DNA of 64,000 nt, taken from contig NC_084596.1 of NCBI RefSeq assembly GCF_033807715.1, positions 33,058,879 to 33,122,878 on the forward strand, in the 5' to 3' direction. Below, one piece after another: positions 25,651 through 38,500 of this stretch. A program made the translations under genes and the position numbers. The first letter of the stretch is position 1. Every line of letters starts with the position of its first letter. The notes under the pieces were generated by a model, which was given only the letters and a program-made list of their open reading frames with translations, made no database searches and was not told the origin of the DNA. The DNA is from Cololabis saira. Its lineage: Eukaryota; Chordata; Actinopteri; Beloniformes; Belonidae.

Positions 25651-25930
25651 GCGCAGCAGTCAGCTGCCAACCAGAAGGTCGTTAGTTTGATTTGTGGCCT
25701 CATAGTCCATATGCCGAAGTGTCTTTGGACTGGAATGAACCCCACGTGGCCTCCAACACATTCACAGGTGTCTGATTGTGTAGAATATGTTGATAGAAAA
25801 AGACATGGGACAGACTCATTGGATGAATCTGTGTAGAGTAAGAGAGTAGTGGATTATTGTGCATCTGTGTGTGAGTGAAGTGAGACTTTGAGTGAATAAC
25901 AACACCAGAATAATGACTACAAGCCATTAA
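25645..25930 (+). mobile_element. Degenerate tRNA-derived SINE
   Basis: It starts with a region resembling a tRNA-like head (AGAAGGTCGTTAGTTTGATT as a decayed box B) and ends with a tail like the common teleost motif ACTTTGAGTG. It lies directly beside the Tc1 fossil. Confidence 0.45.
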
Positions 25931-26519
25931 TGATTTATTTCCAAGTTACCTTTATCTGTTCCTTGCAAGCCTGTAGGAAACAGGAGTTATCATGGTTGGA
26001 TGCCCATTAGAAGGAAGAGTAACCACGTTACTAAACTGTCTGCATTTATAGACAGTTAGTCTAAGTATGGACTGAAGGATGGGTGATGTTCTCTCCCTTT
26101 TTAAGCCTTTATGTAGATCAATTTCTCTTGATCGTACGAGATCTCCTCGCAAATCCCGGTTCATAATCAGCAGAAGCTTGTATGAACAGCAAATATAAAA
26201 TCGAAGTGAATCATGACCACACCTCCAAACTCATGTCATGACTCGGATGGCAGGTTTACAGACTACAGACCAGTTAGCTTTCATTGAAGTAATTAGTCTC
26301 TGGGTTCACAGTCATTGTGACTGTTCAATAAAAACACAACTGTGCGTTTATGTTTCTCTATTTTATGGTAAATTTACAAAAAAAACAGTAAATTGTCTCT
26401 GTCTTTAAGTATGATTAAGCACATTTGATATGAGTTTTATACAATAAATGTAAATGTGATGCTGACGCCTCCCCTTAAAACGGACACATCTTATTTAAAA
26501 AACTTTTTTTCCTGCTCAG

Positions 26520-29500
26520 ACTGCTTCATTCAAGGCCCAGGCAGAGATGGAGTTTGTTTCTGCACGGAGGAAGGTGGGCGTCGTGCGGCAGGAGAATGCC
26601 CGCCTCACCCCGCAGGACGAGCAGCTCATCGATGCACTGCAGTACGAGCTGGGACCCCCCACGTCTCAGGTGGGACGCTGATTCCCACGCGCAGGACTCG
26701 TTCAGATTCTATCTTCCGTGTTGTTCATGGCTTTCTCTTTTTAAGGTTCTCGGAGGTTCCTGGACGGGCGTGAATAACAGCGTGGTCGGCATGAGCGAAC
26801 AGATTCGTCAGCTGGAAGCAGAGCTGGAGGCTCAGAGCAAAGAACTAAAGTAACACTTGTCACATCAGCTAATGTACAGAATTTTAAGATTGGAAACTTT
26901 TTCTACAGAATGTGGAGAAATCAAGGAATTGGGGAAAAAAAAGATTTAAAAATGATGTTTGTATATAGAAAATTGAGTAGGGATGTTTGTGGCTTAAATG
27001 TCTTACACTTTATTTGAACGATACTTGAATGCGTGTGGTTGTGTCTGTTTTCAAGGGCAGCGAAGCTGAGGGCCGAGTGTTGTCAGGAGGAAACAGCTCA
27101 GGGTGACATCGTGGTGGCGGCACTTTCTGAAGAACTGCAGACGCTCAGAGACGAGCTGGACAACAAAACAGCTCTGGGAAAAAGGTCAGGTTCACATCTG
27201 GACTCTCACTCATGATTACATTTTATGATTGTACAGTTTACCCATGAGCAATTGGTGAAATCATCTTTTTATTATGAACATATAGTTGTTAAGCCATATT
27301 TTTCTAATTATTCCCTTTTGGATTAAATGACCTGATCATGAAAGACCTCGGGTGAGAAATCCCGTCACTGATTCACTTCCGTGAGAAGATTTTACTGTAT
27401 ATTTTTGTTGTATTCTGCAGAGCCGAGCAACAAAGGAACCAAGCTCTTCAAAATGCAGAGAGACTCAGAGAAGCTTTCAAAGATTATAAGGCTTCGGTTT
27501 CCATTAAGCTGAAGAAGGTACATTTATTTCGATCTTTCTTTATTTCACTTGTGGTAAAAAGAAATGTACTTGTGTCCTGATGCTGAAAGACAAAGGGAAT
27601 GTTGTGTTTTTAAGGTAATGGAGAGTGAGAGCCAACTGAAAGAGAGTCTGATTGAGTGTGACGGAGAAAAAGAAGAGCTGCAAGTGAAATTCAGACTGTT
27701 GGAACAGGAAAAGCTGCAACATGACCGGACCATCAGGTACACGCTGTCTCCTGTCACTGTGTCGTCTTCATGAGCTTGAATTCCGTTCTTCTTGAAATAG
27801 CATTTATTTGTAGTTTAGCATAATGACGTTTTGGAGCGGTATAAGTATATCTGGACTGTAATTGATGATGAGCTGAATTTTAACACTTGCACTGACCTTC
27901 CTGCAAGGCTGAGCAGTGTTGTTGATTGTGGACTCACGTTACTTGGAGCACTTTCATCTGTCTGTGTTTTACGTTTTTTGGGGGGGTATTGTCCTTTTTA
28001 CTGCATAATTAATAATTTCCACAAGTAAATAAAGCTGACGGAGCAGTGCATCTCCTGTCCTGTCAGCCAGCTGCAGGAGAAGGTGAGGAACGTCAAGGCC
28101 ACAGCAGCCGACCTCCAATCCCAAGCCGAGGAGTCGCGGCGAAAGTCCTCCGAGATGGAGCGGCAGCTCGCGGAGCGCACCGCCGAGTGCACGCAGGCTA
28201 CGTCTCTGTGCAGGGAGCTGGGAAACCTGCGGGCTCTGAACCACAGCCAGGAGCAGAGGTTGGCCCAGAGCCACAGAGAAGCTGAGCAGAGCCAGGCGGA
28301 GCTGGCCGGCCTGGAGGCCACGCTGGCCCTGCTGCACGTACGGCAGGTGGGGGAGGGGCACGCATGCATACTAGGGCTGTTCGATTTTGCCCAAAAATAA
28401 AATCTCGATTTTTTTCTCTCAAAATCCGATTTTCGATTACGATTATTTTGTGAATTGACAAAAGGCAAAGAAATTATTTCAAATATGCAAATATGTTTTT
28501 TTATTGAACATTTGCCCCATTGGGCTTTAAGTGCAAACTTTGCTCTTATTAAACCAAAAATGAATGAATAAAGTGCAAAACTCTGTAAAATAAGTTGAAA
28601 AAAAGTTTTAAAAAATATAATAAAATATAAAGTTTTATCTCTGGAAAAAAAAATCAGCAAATCAGCACTTGCAAACATACAGTAAGTTATATTTCCAATT
28701 AAATAAAACAAGACATTTTCTAATTAAACTAAACTGGGTCTTTGCATGCTAAATAATAATGCAACCCATGAAGGAGGTAGAGGTGTGTAATGTCAGTCAT
28801 TACATTTGCTATTCACATTTGCAAGTTTTTTGCAAGGAACACGAGCCGGTCTACCACATCTGGCTTGAGGGATGCCCGGTGGCATGTTACAACGCCCCCT
28901 CCTACACTAAAGAGCCTCTCCAATGGGGCACTTGTCGCAGGTATTGAGAGGTATTTCCATCAATCATTAATATGGTATCAATCATTAATATGTGTGCAGA
29001 CAAAGTTAAAAAAAAATAAAAAATAAAAATTTTTTAAAAAAAAGTGAAAAATCGATTTTACGAGTTTCACGTTTTAACATCGTTCTAATTACATAATCGC
29101 GATTACGATTTAAAATCGATTAATCGAACAGCCCTAATGCATACGCTACCTCACAATGTCACTATTGCTCTCAGTGTTGTAAAATCTTGAGAAATGTTGC
29201 AACTTCAGTTTTTTGTTTGTCCAAATCTGATGTCAGAATAACTGGCCAAACCATATATGTGATATGTCAAGATTATTGATCGCACCCAGTGGATGATGTG
29301 CTTATTATTCCCTTGTATGATCCGTTAACTTTAGGGTCCTGGGGGGCCATTCTGTGCCAGTCCTTGCATGTTGCCCCAAATTGACTATTCAGGGACTGCA
29401 CAGCTGCTGAAGCTGAAGCCAGGTAGGCTTAAAGAAAAGACCAGCGTATGATTGCATTGTGTGTTATTTATCAGTTTTAGGTGTAATTGTTGTGGTTTTT

Positions 29501-32500
29501 GTTCTTTTTAAAATGATTTGGGCTTGTGTTCACCATTGAGTCTTAAACGATTATAAAAAACTGAGTAGATGACATGAATAACAAGCCAAAGAAACTTATG
29601 CTATCAATTGTTTGAGATGGGTAAACTTTATATCTTCCCACCAATAAAAAGGTTAAATATTACTGGTGCGCAAACTTAATGGGACAGAAGGCTCGAATAT
29701 ACATATTCACATTTATGTATAAAAATATATGTACATGTGTTGAGTTTCTACTGCATTTTTTTATTTGGGTTTCTTTTGTTTGTGTGCATGCACCTCTTTA
29801 CTGATAAACTGTAGTTTCCGCTCCACAGTGAGAGTGTAATACTGGGAATTGTGGGTAGAAAACGCATGTATGAATGGAACAAGAATGAAAATGAAAGATG
29901 AATCTTTGCAACTTTACTCTAAACAATTGCCTAAAACGGAAGTATCTCTGTATACTGTAACATCCTGCTTCACAAACAAAGTACCAGGACTTTCTCTCCC
30001 GCTTGAAAAGAAAGAAAGTCAAGCTTCCCGGTGTTGAATGGCTTCATGTTGCTGCTTCCTGATCCGTGCAGGTGAAGGCTATCAGCAGCTGCTGCGAGCG
30101 CTGCAGACGATTGAGGCTGAGCGGCTGAGACAGATGGGCCTGAATGAGCGGCTGCAGGAGCGTCTGAGCAGAGCCCAGGAGGAGATGTCCTCCCTGCAGA
30201 GCTCCATGGCCCAGAGAGCCTCCCACTTCCAGAACCTGCACTCAGAGCTGCTGGACAAAGCCAGCCAAGCTGCCGACACCGAAAAGGAGGTGATGCGTTT
30301 TTCTCATGTCTTGACATCTGTTTGTTTATTATCCTTTTTTTTTTTTTAATAGTTTATTTTGGAGGGGGACACACACTCCCTAATTCCTATTCCAGTCTGC
30401 AGAGTCTGAAAGCAACGTTTCCAGAGGTCACGATTCTCTGTCATGGATTATCCATCTCTCAGATTTAGTTTGTTTTCTGTGTTTCACCTCAGTTGAAGAG
30501 AAAAAGTGCACGAGCCGCTGCGCTGGAGAAGCAGCTGCAGGAGAAGACCTCTGCATACAGCCTGGCTGCGCTCAAGAAAACCGAGCTGGAGAATCAACTA
30601 ACGGTGCAGCATGCCGTAGCTTTACAGCGTTACTCAACCAACCCTCGCCAGAGACTCTGGAGCACATTCTGGTCTCATCCTTTTCATTGATATTTTTTTT
30701 GTAATTACAGGAGAAGACGAGCAGACTTCAACATTATCAGTCACTGATGACCCAGAAGCAAAGGGAGTACCAGCAGTCTCTGGAGGGCTGTAAACAATCC
30801 CAGTCCCAGCTGCTCACGGAGCAGCAGCACAGGATAGAAAAGGTGACGTACAGTTTTGATTTCTGTTCACTTTGACCATGCGGGGAAAGTTTGATACAAC
30901 CCACATCACACATGCATTAACCCTTCGGCCCATGCATTAACTCTTCGGTCAAGGGAGGGAGGGAGGGAGGGAGGGAAGGAAGGAAGGAAGGAAGGAAGGA
31001 AGGAAGGAAGGAAGGAAGGAAGGAAGGAAGGAAGGAAGGAAGGAAGGAAGGAAGGAAGGAAGGAAGGAAGGAAGGAAGGAAGGAAGGAAGGAAGGAAGGA
31101 AGGAAGGAAGGAAGGAAGGAAGGAAGGAAGGAAGGAAGGAAGGAAGGAAGGAAGGAAGGAAGGAAGGAAGGAAGGAAGGAAGGAAGGAAGGAAGGAAGGA
31201 AGGAAGGAAGGAAGGAAGGAAGGAAGGAAGGAAGGAAGGAAGGAAGGAAGGAAGGAAGGAAGGAAGGAAGGAAGGAAGGAAGGAAGGAAGGAAGGAAGGA
31301 AGGAAGGAAGGAAGGAAGGAAGGAAGGAAGGAAGGAAGGAAGGAAGGAAGGAAGGAAGGAAGGAAGGAAGGAAGGAAGGAAGGAAGGAAGGAAGGAAGGA
31401 AGGAAGGAAGGAAGGAAGGAAGGAAGGAAGGAAGGAAGGAAGGAAGGAAGGAAGGAAGGAAGGAAGGAAGGAAGGAAGGAAGGAAGGAAGGAAGGAAGGA
31501 AGGAAGGAAGGAAGGAAGGAAGGAAGGAAGGAAGGAAGGAAGGAAGGAAGGAAGGAAGGAAGGAAGGAAGGAAGGAAGGAAGGAAGGAAGCAAGCAAGCA
31601 GGAGAGCAGGAGAGCAGGAGGAAAGAAGGAACAGGAGAATGAGGTCATTTTGACCTGAAGACAGTACAAGGGTTAAACAGATGGTAAAGTTGTCTTGAGT
31701 GATGTTGTCCAGCCAAACGCAGCTGAAGGAGTGGTACTTTGGTACCAAGGTTTCATTATGACCAGAGTTTGTCTTATTTAATGTTTCATGTTCCGTGCAG
31801 CTCCAGCGGTCCGTGACGGAGGCTCAGTCCCGAGTTCTGGAGATGGAGCAGGAGCTGAGGTCCCTCCAGGAAGAGCGGGATGCAGCCCAGAGAGCAGCCG
31901 TCCAGCTGCAGACCTGCCTCGACCGGCTGGCACAGGTCAGGCATTTAATATGGAGGAAGTACAAAATAAACAAGTGTACGGGTGAGGTATTGTTTCCACA
32001 GCTCAAGGAATGAGGGAATATTTCTCCTCTGATTTCAGGAGCAGCAGGCCGAAGCCAAACTCAAGCAGGAGTTATTGGAGAGTTTCAAAGAACAGACATC
32101 TCGGTCTGCAGCGAAGGTTTGTCCAGAGAGCTGAACTTAAGTACCGGTACGATTGCATTTAAAGCAGGGGTGGCAAACTCATTTTGCTTGGCGGGCCGGA
32201 TTTGACCAATTTTTTTCTTGCGGGCCGCACGCTCAAAATAACAAAAACGGTGCAAATTTTTTCTTTTTCCAATTCTTTTTTTTTTTTACTATTGTTATCT
32301 AATCCAATATCAGTTTAGTTAATTTTAAAGGAAATATGCACTTTGTTTACACTCTAATTATGTAAAACATATTTCTTCAGGATCTTTTTTTTCAAATTAT
32401 GTAAGATACTTTTAATATCATTTTACAAAGATAAACAGAAACAAGTATGTTTTTTTTACATTTCGCTTTTTTATAGCAAATTTAATTAAAAGCAAAATCT

Positions 32501-35500
32501 TTCTTATTACATCCAAGAGTGTGAGTGATTTTTCCAGTACAATTAAGTGTATTTATTTTTAAAAATTGGCGTGGATATTTACGCCAGTTTGCCGAAAAAG
32601 TCAGCACTTCTTTTTTAACTGTTTTACTTTGTGACTATCCTCGTATTCAAAACTGAAATTCTCCGAATAAATATCTTCTATCATCTTTTTTAGCAGTGAT
32701 ATTTTCCTGCGAAAATATATAATAGTAGTCAGTTAATAAAAATAAATTACCGTCTACAAAGAAATAAAATCAGCAAATGCATTCTAGAAAACTAAAAAAT
32801 TGTCAAACTGCTCTCTTTGTGGAATAACGATGGATTTGTAGAAGAAATATATTATCGTTTTTTTGCGTTGGAAACTTCTCGCGGGCCGCATGAAAATCTC
32901 TCTCGGGCCGCATGCGGCCTGCGGGCCGCACATTTGACACCCCTGATTTAAAGGTACAGGAGCATACAGCCCGATCCATTAACCCCATGAAGACGGGTGA
33001 TGCTCGTACAGATGCAGGGGTCACCATCCTTGATGTTCTGTATGTTTATGCTCTAGATATGTGAGCTGCAGTCGTCTCTGTCAGCTTGTAAGGAAAAGCT
33101 GAAATCCTTCCTGCGGCACATGGATGAAGTAAAGAGCGACTACGAGACCAAGCTGCGGACCAAACGTGACCAGGTGCTGTGAAGGAAACATCTTTGAGAC
33201 TGTCTGGTTCAGCGTCTGCTAGGAAACGTAGAGCACCTCCTGCCGTCATTCGGTCCGATCATCCTCGTCTTGATCTCCTCAGGTGTCCTCCCTGCAGGAG
33301 AAGCTCCACAGCACCAACCTGACCTGCCAGAGCTCCACGGAGCAGAACCTGCAGCTGCAGCTGTGTCTCCAGCAGCAGCAGAGCATGCTGACTGAAAGCA
33401 CGGCGCGGGTGTCCGAGCTGGAGGAGAGCCAGAGCCAGCTGCAGAGCCAGGTGAGGGGGAGACGGCCAAAACCTCAACCGCTGCAAAGAATCTGGAGCTC
33501 ATGTCCCAGCACGTTGTGACGCCAGCAGGACTGAATGTTTATATTATGTAGAGACCCGCAGTAACTCTAAAATCACACTCCGACCTCTGTATTTACTTCA
33601 TTCCAGTCATGCTGGATAGGGGAAGTCTGTATTTACTATAATTTACTATAATTTACAGACCCTGATCCCCAAAGTAAAGTTGAGGCCTGCGTTTTATTAA
33701 ACAATGAACTTTTATTTAAAATAAACTTTAAACATTGAGTTAAGAGCGTCAGAGCAGACACATTTTCATAGGTGACCTATGAGTGGCCTATGATGTTAAG
33801 TTGTCATTGTAACAAAAAACTTGGTGGATACCAGAAACTTTTTTGGAAACCTAAATGTTTTGTGCTGCCAGAGAGGCTTGTTCCTCGAAGAAATATAGAA
33901 GTCACATATCTTCATCTCGTTGTTTTTCTGCTGATCTGAGTTACTTGTTCTACAAGTCTCCCTGTGAAACTTGCTGATTCATTTCTGTATGTTCATCTGC
34001 CAAAAGGGGCAGACTACACCGTATCTGCCATACTTACGAGACGAGAGAACATTTTTATGATAGACTTCCCCGAATTACTGACATGCATTCGCACACGGTT
34101 GCAAATATCTCATAACCGCCGTGTTTGCTGAAATAGGGAAGATGATACGGGTGTAATTTGCTTTACTTCAAAAGTCCCAGACATGGTGCATCAATCAATC
34201 AATAAATCTTTATTTATATAGCACTTTTAAAACAACCACTGTTGACCAAAGTGCTTTACAGTTAAAATCAAATAAAAACATGGACTACCAATCTATAGAG
34301 ACTTAGAATGATTAAAAACCTTCAAGTAAAAAATCCAGTGAAAAGTTAATAAAAGTATAAAAGCAATCGATAAATAAATAAATACCAAAATGAAAAAAAT
34401 ACTATTATGAGCCAAATGCCAATCTGAATAGTCTTTAGTTCGGATTTGAATTGAGGCGGTCAGTGAGGGTCGGCATATTCCAGAGTTTAGGACCAGCTAC
34501 TGCAAAAGCGTGATCATCCCGCTTTTTCACCTGGAACCTCTAACAAAAGTTGATCCGCTGAACGTAAAGTTCTCCTGGTTTGTATTTATTACAAATTAAC
34601 GCCGGTCCCCAGATGATTTGATAACACAAATCCTTTCTCATGTTTTTACTGAACAAATCTGTAAACATTCACAGCTGGATTGCTCTTCCTTGGGTTCCCA
34701 GATTTTGTGGTTGAATTATTTACGGTTGAATTTTTTGCAGTTGAATATCTTAAAGTTGAAAAAACATTCAGATACATTATTTCAACGCATAAATATTCAG
34801 TGCTAGAGATTCAATCACTTTTTTCTTTCAAAATCCGATGACATAAATTTACTTCCATACAAGTCGCCTATTAGAATTGCATCAGGAAGAGAAGCAGATT
34901 TGAACGTCTGGTTTTTATTTGTAGGTCTTCACATTTAACTCCCTCACAACCTGGAAGGGATCAAAACAAATCCCCCTCCTCTCTTTCAGATCCAGCCATG
35001 CAGAGCAGAAACATGTGCATGAAATAGATGTTCCTGCTTCCTCTCGTTCATGGAGGTAACGAACGCTCAGGCTGACCTGTCTGTTCATGTCTGCAGGTAT
35101 CCAGTCTGGAGCAGCAGGTGGAGCGAGCTCGGACGTGTCTGCAGGACGAAGTGAGGAGCAGAGAGCAGGACGCCCAGACGTCTGACAAAACCCTGCAGGA
35201 GATGAAGCAGCACAACGCTCGGCTCTCCAAGTCGATCAGGTGAAAGCACCTGCTCACTCCAGGACTCTCGTCTTTTGGAAAGTTTAACTTTGCTGTTTCT
35301 TTGATCTGAGACAAGGTTTTTAGGTTATTGTTGACCTGACATCAGCTGATAAATGAGGAGTCACACACCATCACGTGACACTGGTGAAGACGGAGGTTTT
35401 CCACCGAAACATGCTTCTCTGAGATCTGAGATAAACGAAACAGCAAAGTTAATTATAAGCCAAGACAAAATTAACTTAATTGAAAAGCTGGAAAGTTTTT

Positions 35501-38500
35501 AAGATGATTTGATTTGGACATTTATTTCGGACACGTGGGAATACTTAATAAAACCATAATCAATTCAAAATGTTCAAAAAGAGAAGAGAAAAGGAGCATG
35601 TTCAAGTAAACACAAAGATGCAAAGCTTTTCATCAGTTTTGAAGCGTAGATGCTTCATTGCCAGATTATTCAATCCCAAAGCAGCGCTTCATCATTCTTC
35701 TCTTATAGAGGTTTTTTATAGCGTTTACTCCGTACGAGCTGCAGGTAGATAAATGAACTTTTCACACAATCAAAGGACTCAGCATGACAGTCTTTATGAC
35801 AACACGTCCCGTATGTTTCCAGGCATTCACAGCCCCCCCCTCCCCCCTTCCCCCCAATCCCTTCACACGTCTTCATGAGCCAGCTGCAGTAAATGAGAAT
35901 CTCCTTTGTCCCAAACAAACCAGATGTGTTTGCAGAGCTGCTTGCTGGTTCCTTCTGGGACGTCTTTATTTTTGAAGCGCCAACAGAAAACCCATTTTGG
36001 TTGTTAACAAGTATGTAGTTGTGCAGTTGAGTTTAGCGTCTCTTACAATTCTGGAGGGTTCTCTTGAGTCTACAACGGGGCTGTCCAAGCAGTGATGGAG
36101 GGGGATAATGGACATGCTGCAAATCCTTCCACAAATGGTGAAGAACACAGTCTGTTTTCAGTCTGTTTACCGGCGGTTCACACCAGAAGTGCCAGAAATC
36201 GCTCGTGGTCACTCAGGATGCTTTCATCGCATCGCTCCTGACGCCTCTGACTCCTCTCGCAGTAACTGATGTTTCCCTGCTTCAACACACCCTGGTAGAA
36301 ATGACAGACTTCTGCAGACCTTAATGACAAGCTGATGATGAGCGTTGATTAGAATCAGGATTGTTGAAGCAGGAAACATCTGCAGGACAGCAGCCCTGGA
36401 GGACTGGAGTTGGACACCCCAGCAGTGTTGTGCAAGTTCATACTTCTCATGAACTACCGTAGTTCAAAGTTCAGTTCATAGTTTAAAAATGAAAAGTTCA
36501 CGTTCATAGTTCACCATCTTCCCTTTGAACTAGTTAAAATTCAGTTCATTTCAATATTTTTAGGTGAGAAGTACGAATGAAACGCCCCCCTATCCTAAAA
36601 CGGTTCACTGTATACAATCATGTTTTGTTCTAGTGGATTTTCAACTTCACTCAGAGGCTGTAAATCTCCAACAATGTAGTCCATTATCAGTGTGTCTACC
36701 TGTTGCTGGGAAAGCAATCCCCTAAAGGTGCAGCAGGGGGACTGGGGTCGTTTGAGGCTGTTGGGTCTTCTTGGTCTTTCCTGATGACTTTTTTTGATTG
36801 TCAAGGACTTGCAGATATTTTCTCCCACTGGACGGATGCTTTAACTCCACATGATGTTTCAAATTTGAAGTTGACGAGGCAGATGTTCAGACTTGTTTTC
36901 TCAGCGAAGGTGGACATAATTTGCACAGAAAGGTTAGATTTTTACCGTCGGACTCTTTGGGAGACGATGTGTAAAATTCCCGCGGATCATCATCTGACGG
37001 CTCGCCGACGCTGCGTCCGCGACGTCTCTCTTCACTGGTCATGTAAAGACTGCACCAGGCTCGGGCCACTGTTGCCATGGAGCTGGTGCCCGTTGCTATG
37101 CTAGTGTGCACTGCATTCTGGGTAATGTAGTGTGAAGTCGTCCAGTATTTTAAATGTGGTGAAATGTATTCCGTAATAATTGGACCTAAACAGTGAAGTT
37201 GAAACTCACATAATCTGAACGGTTCAAATTCCAGTTCGTGATCTGCAGAATGAACAAGTTCACGTTCAAGTTCTTTATTTGCAAATATGTTGCGTTCAGT
37301 TCAACGTTCTCACAGAAATGAACGGGTTCAATGAACGCGTTAATTTGAACTCGTTCATGCACAACACTGCATTCATTTTGGACCTTAAATGCAGTTTAGT
37401 GTGTTCATATGCATGACTGATTGTTGTTATTTATTGTGTGTATTTTTTTTTGTTGTGTTTTTTTCAGCCATCTCACCTCAGAGATGGAGAAATGTCAAGC
37501 GGAGCGGCTTTCTAAAGAGTCAGAGTTGGATCATCTGAAGAGGGACGTTTCCTTGAAGAACTGTCGGATCAGCAGCCTGGAAGAGAAACTGGGGAGCGTG
37601 AAGAGCCAACTGGTCAGCAAGACTGACACGGGTCAGTCCTGTTTTCTTGAGGAAAATCCTGTACCCAAACATTACAAGGTTGTACTAAATTGGATCTGAG
37701 GCTGTGGCTAGTCAGGTTGTGATGCTAAACTCGGATGCTTCAGGCTCTCCGTCACTGCGTCTTTTTAATTTTGTATTTTTCTTCCTCGTCTCCCTCCAGT
37801 TGAGGATCTGGAGAAGAAGCTCCATCGCAGCGAGGCAGAACAGCTCTATTCTGTGCAGCGAGTCCAGATCCTGGAGGGGCAGCTGCAGGCGGCGCAGGGA
37901 GAACTGGCCGGTGCTCTGGAGCGGCTGCAGGAACTCAGGGACGTTCTGCAGAGAACCCAAACCATCTCGGAGGAGCGGGAAGCCCAGGTGGACAAACTGA
38001 CTGTCCAGCTTAGGTTAGGATGCCTTCTATCAATAATAATAATAATAATAATATTACATTTTATTTATAATGCACTTAATATTACTGCGAATCTCAAAGT
38101 GCTAAGGTTTGATAATTAAAAAGGAAGCAGAAATAAAATCAAGATAAGAGATAAAAGGATAAAAAGTCAAGACATAGGTAAAAAGAGAATAAAACAATTA
38201 AAAACAGTGACTAGGAAAAAAAAAACCAGCAGCATTGTTTAGTGATAAAATGCTTTGCTAAAAACGTTTTTTTTTGTCGTCTTTTAAAATTGTCCGTAGT
38301 TTGTGGTGCCCTTTTAGGGAGGGCATTCAAAAGACGTGGGGCAGCGACACTAAAGGCCCTGTCACCCATGGGTGCAAAGTCTGGTCCTGGGAACATGGAG
38401 GCGGTTAGTGTGAGGAGAGCGGAGGGAGCAGTGGATTGTGGGAGGAGTAGTTCTTTGAGGTAGGGGGGAGCATTTCCATGGACACTCTGGTGAGTGAGGA

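Noticed and set aside
27969..28711. 130- and 237-codon minus-strand frames
   Set aside because: They are antisense to ccdc18 exon 28067-28346 and run into a hAT element.
30906..31748. Long LPSF-repeat reading frames on the minus strand (up to 280 codons)
   Set aside because: They are translations of the (GGAA)n array in all three frames and not a gene.
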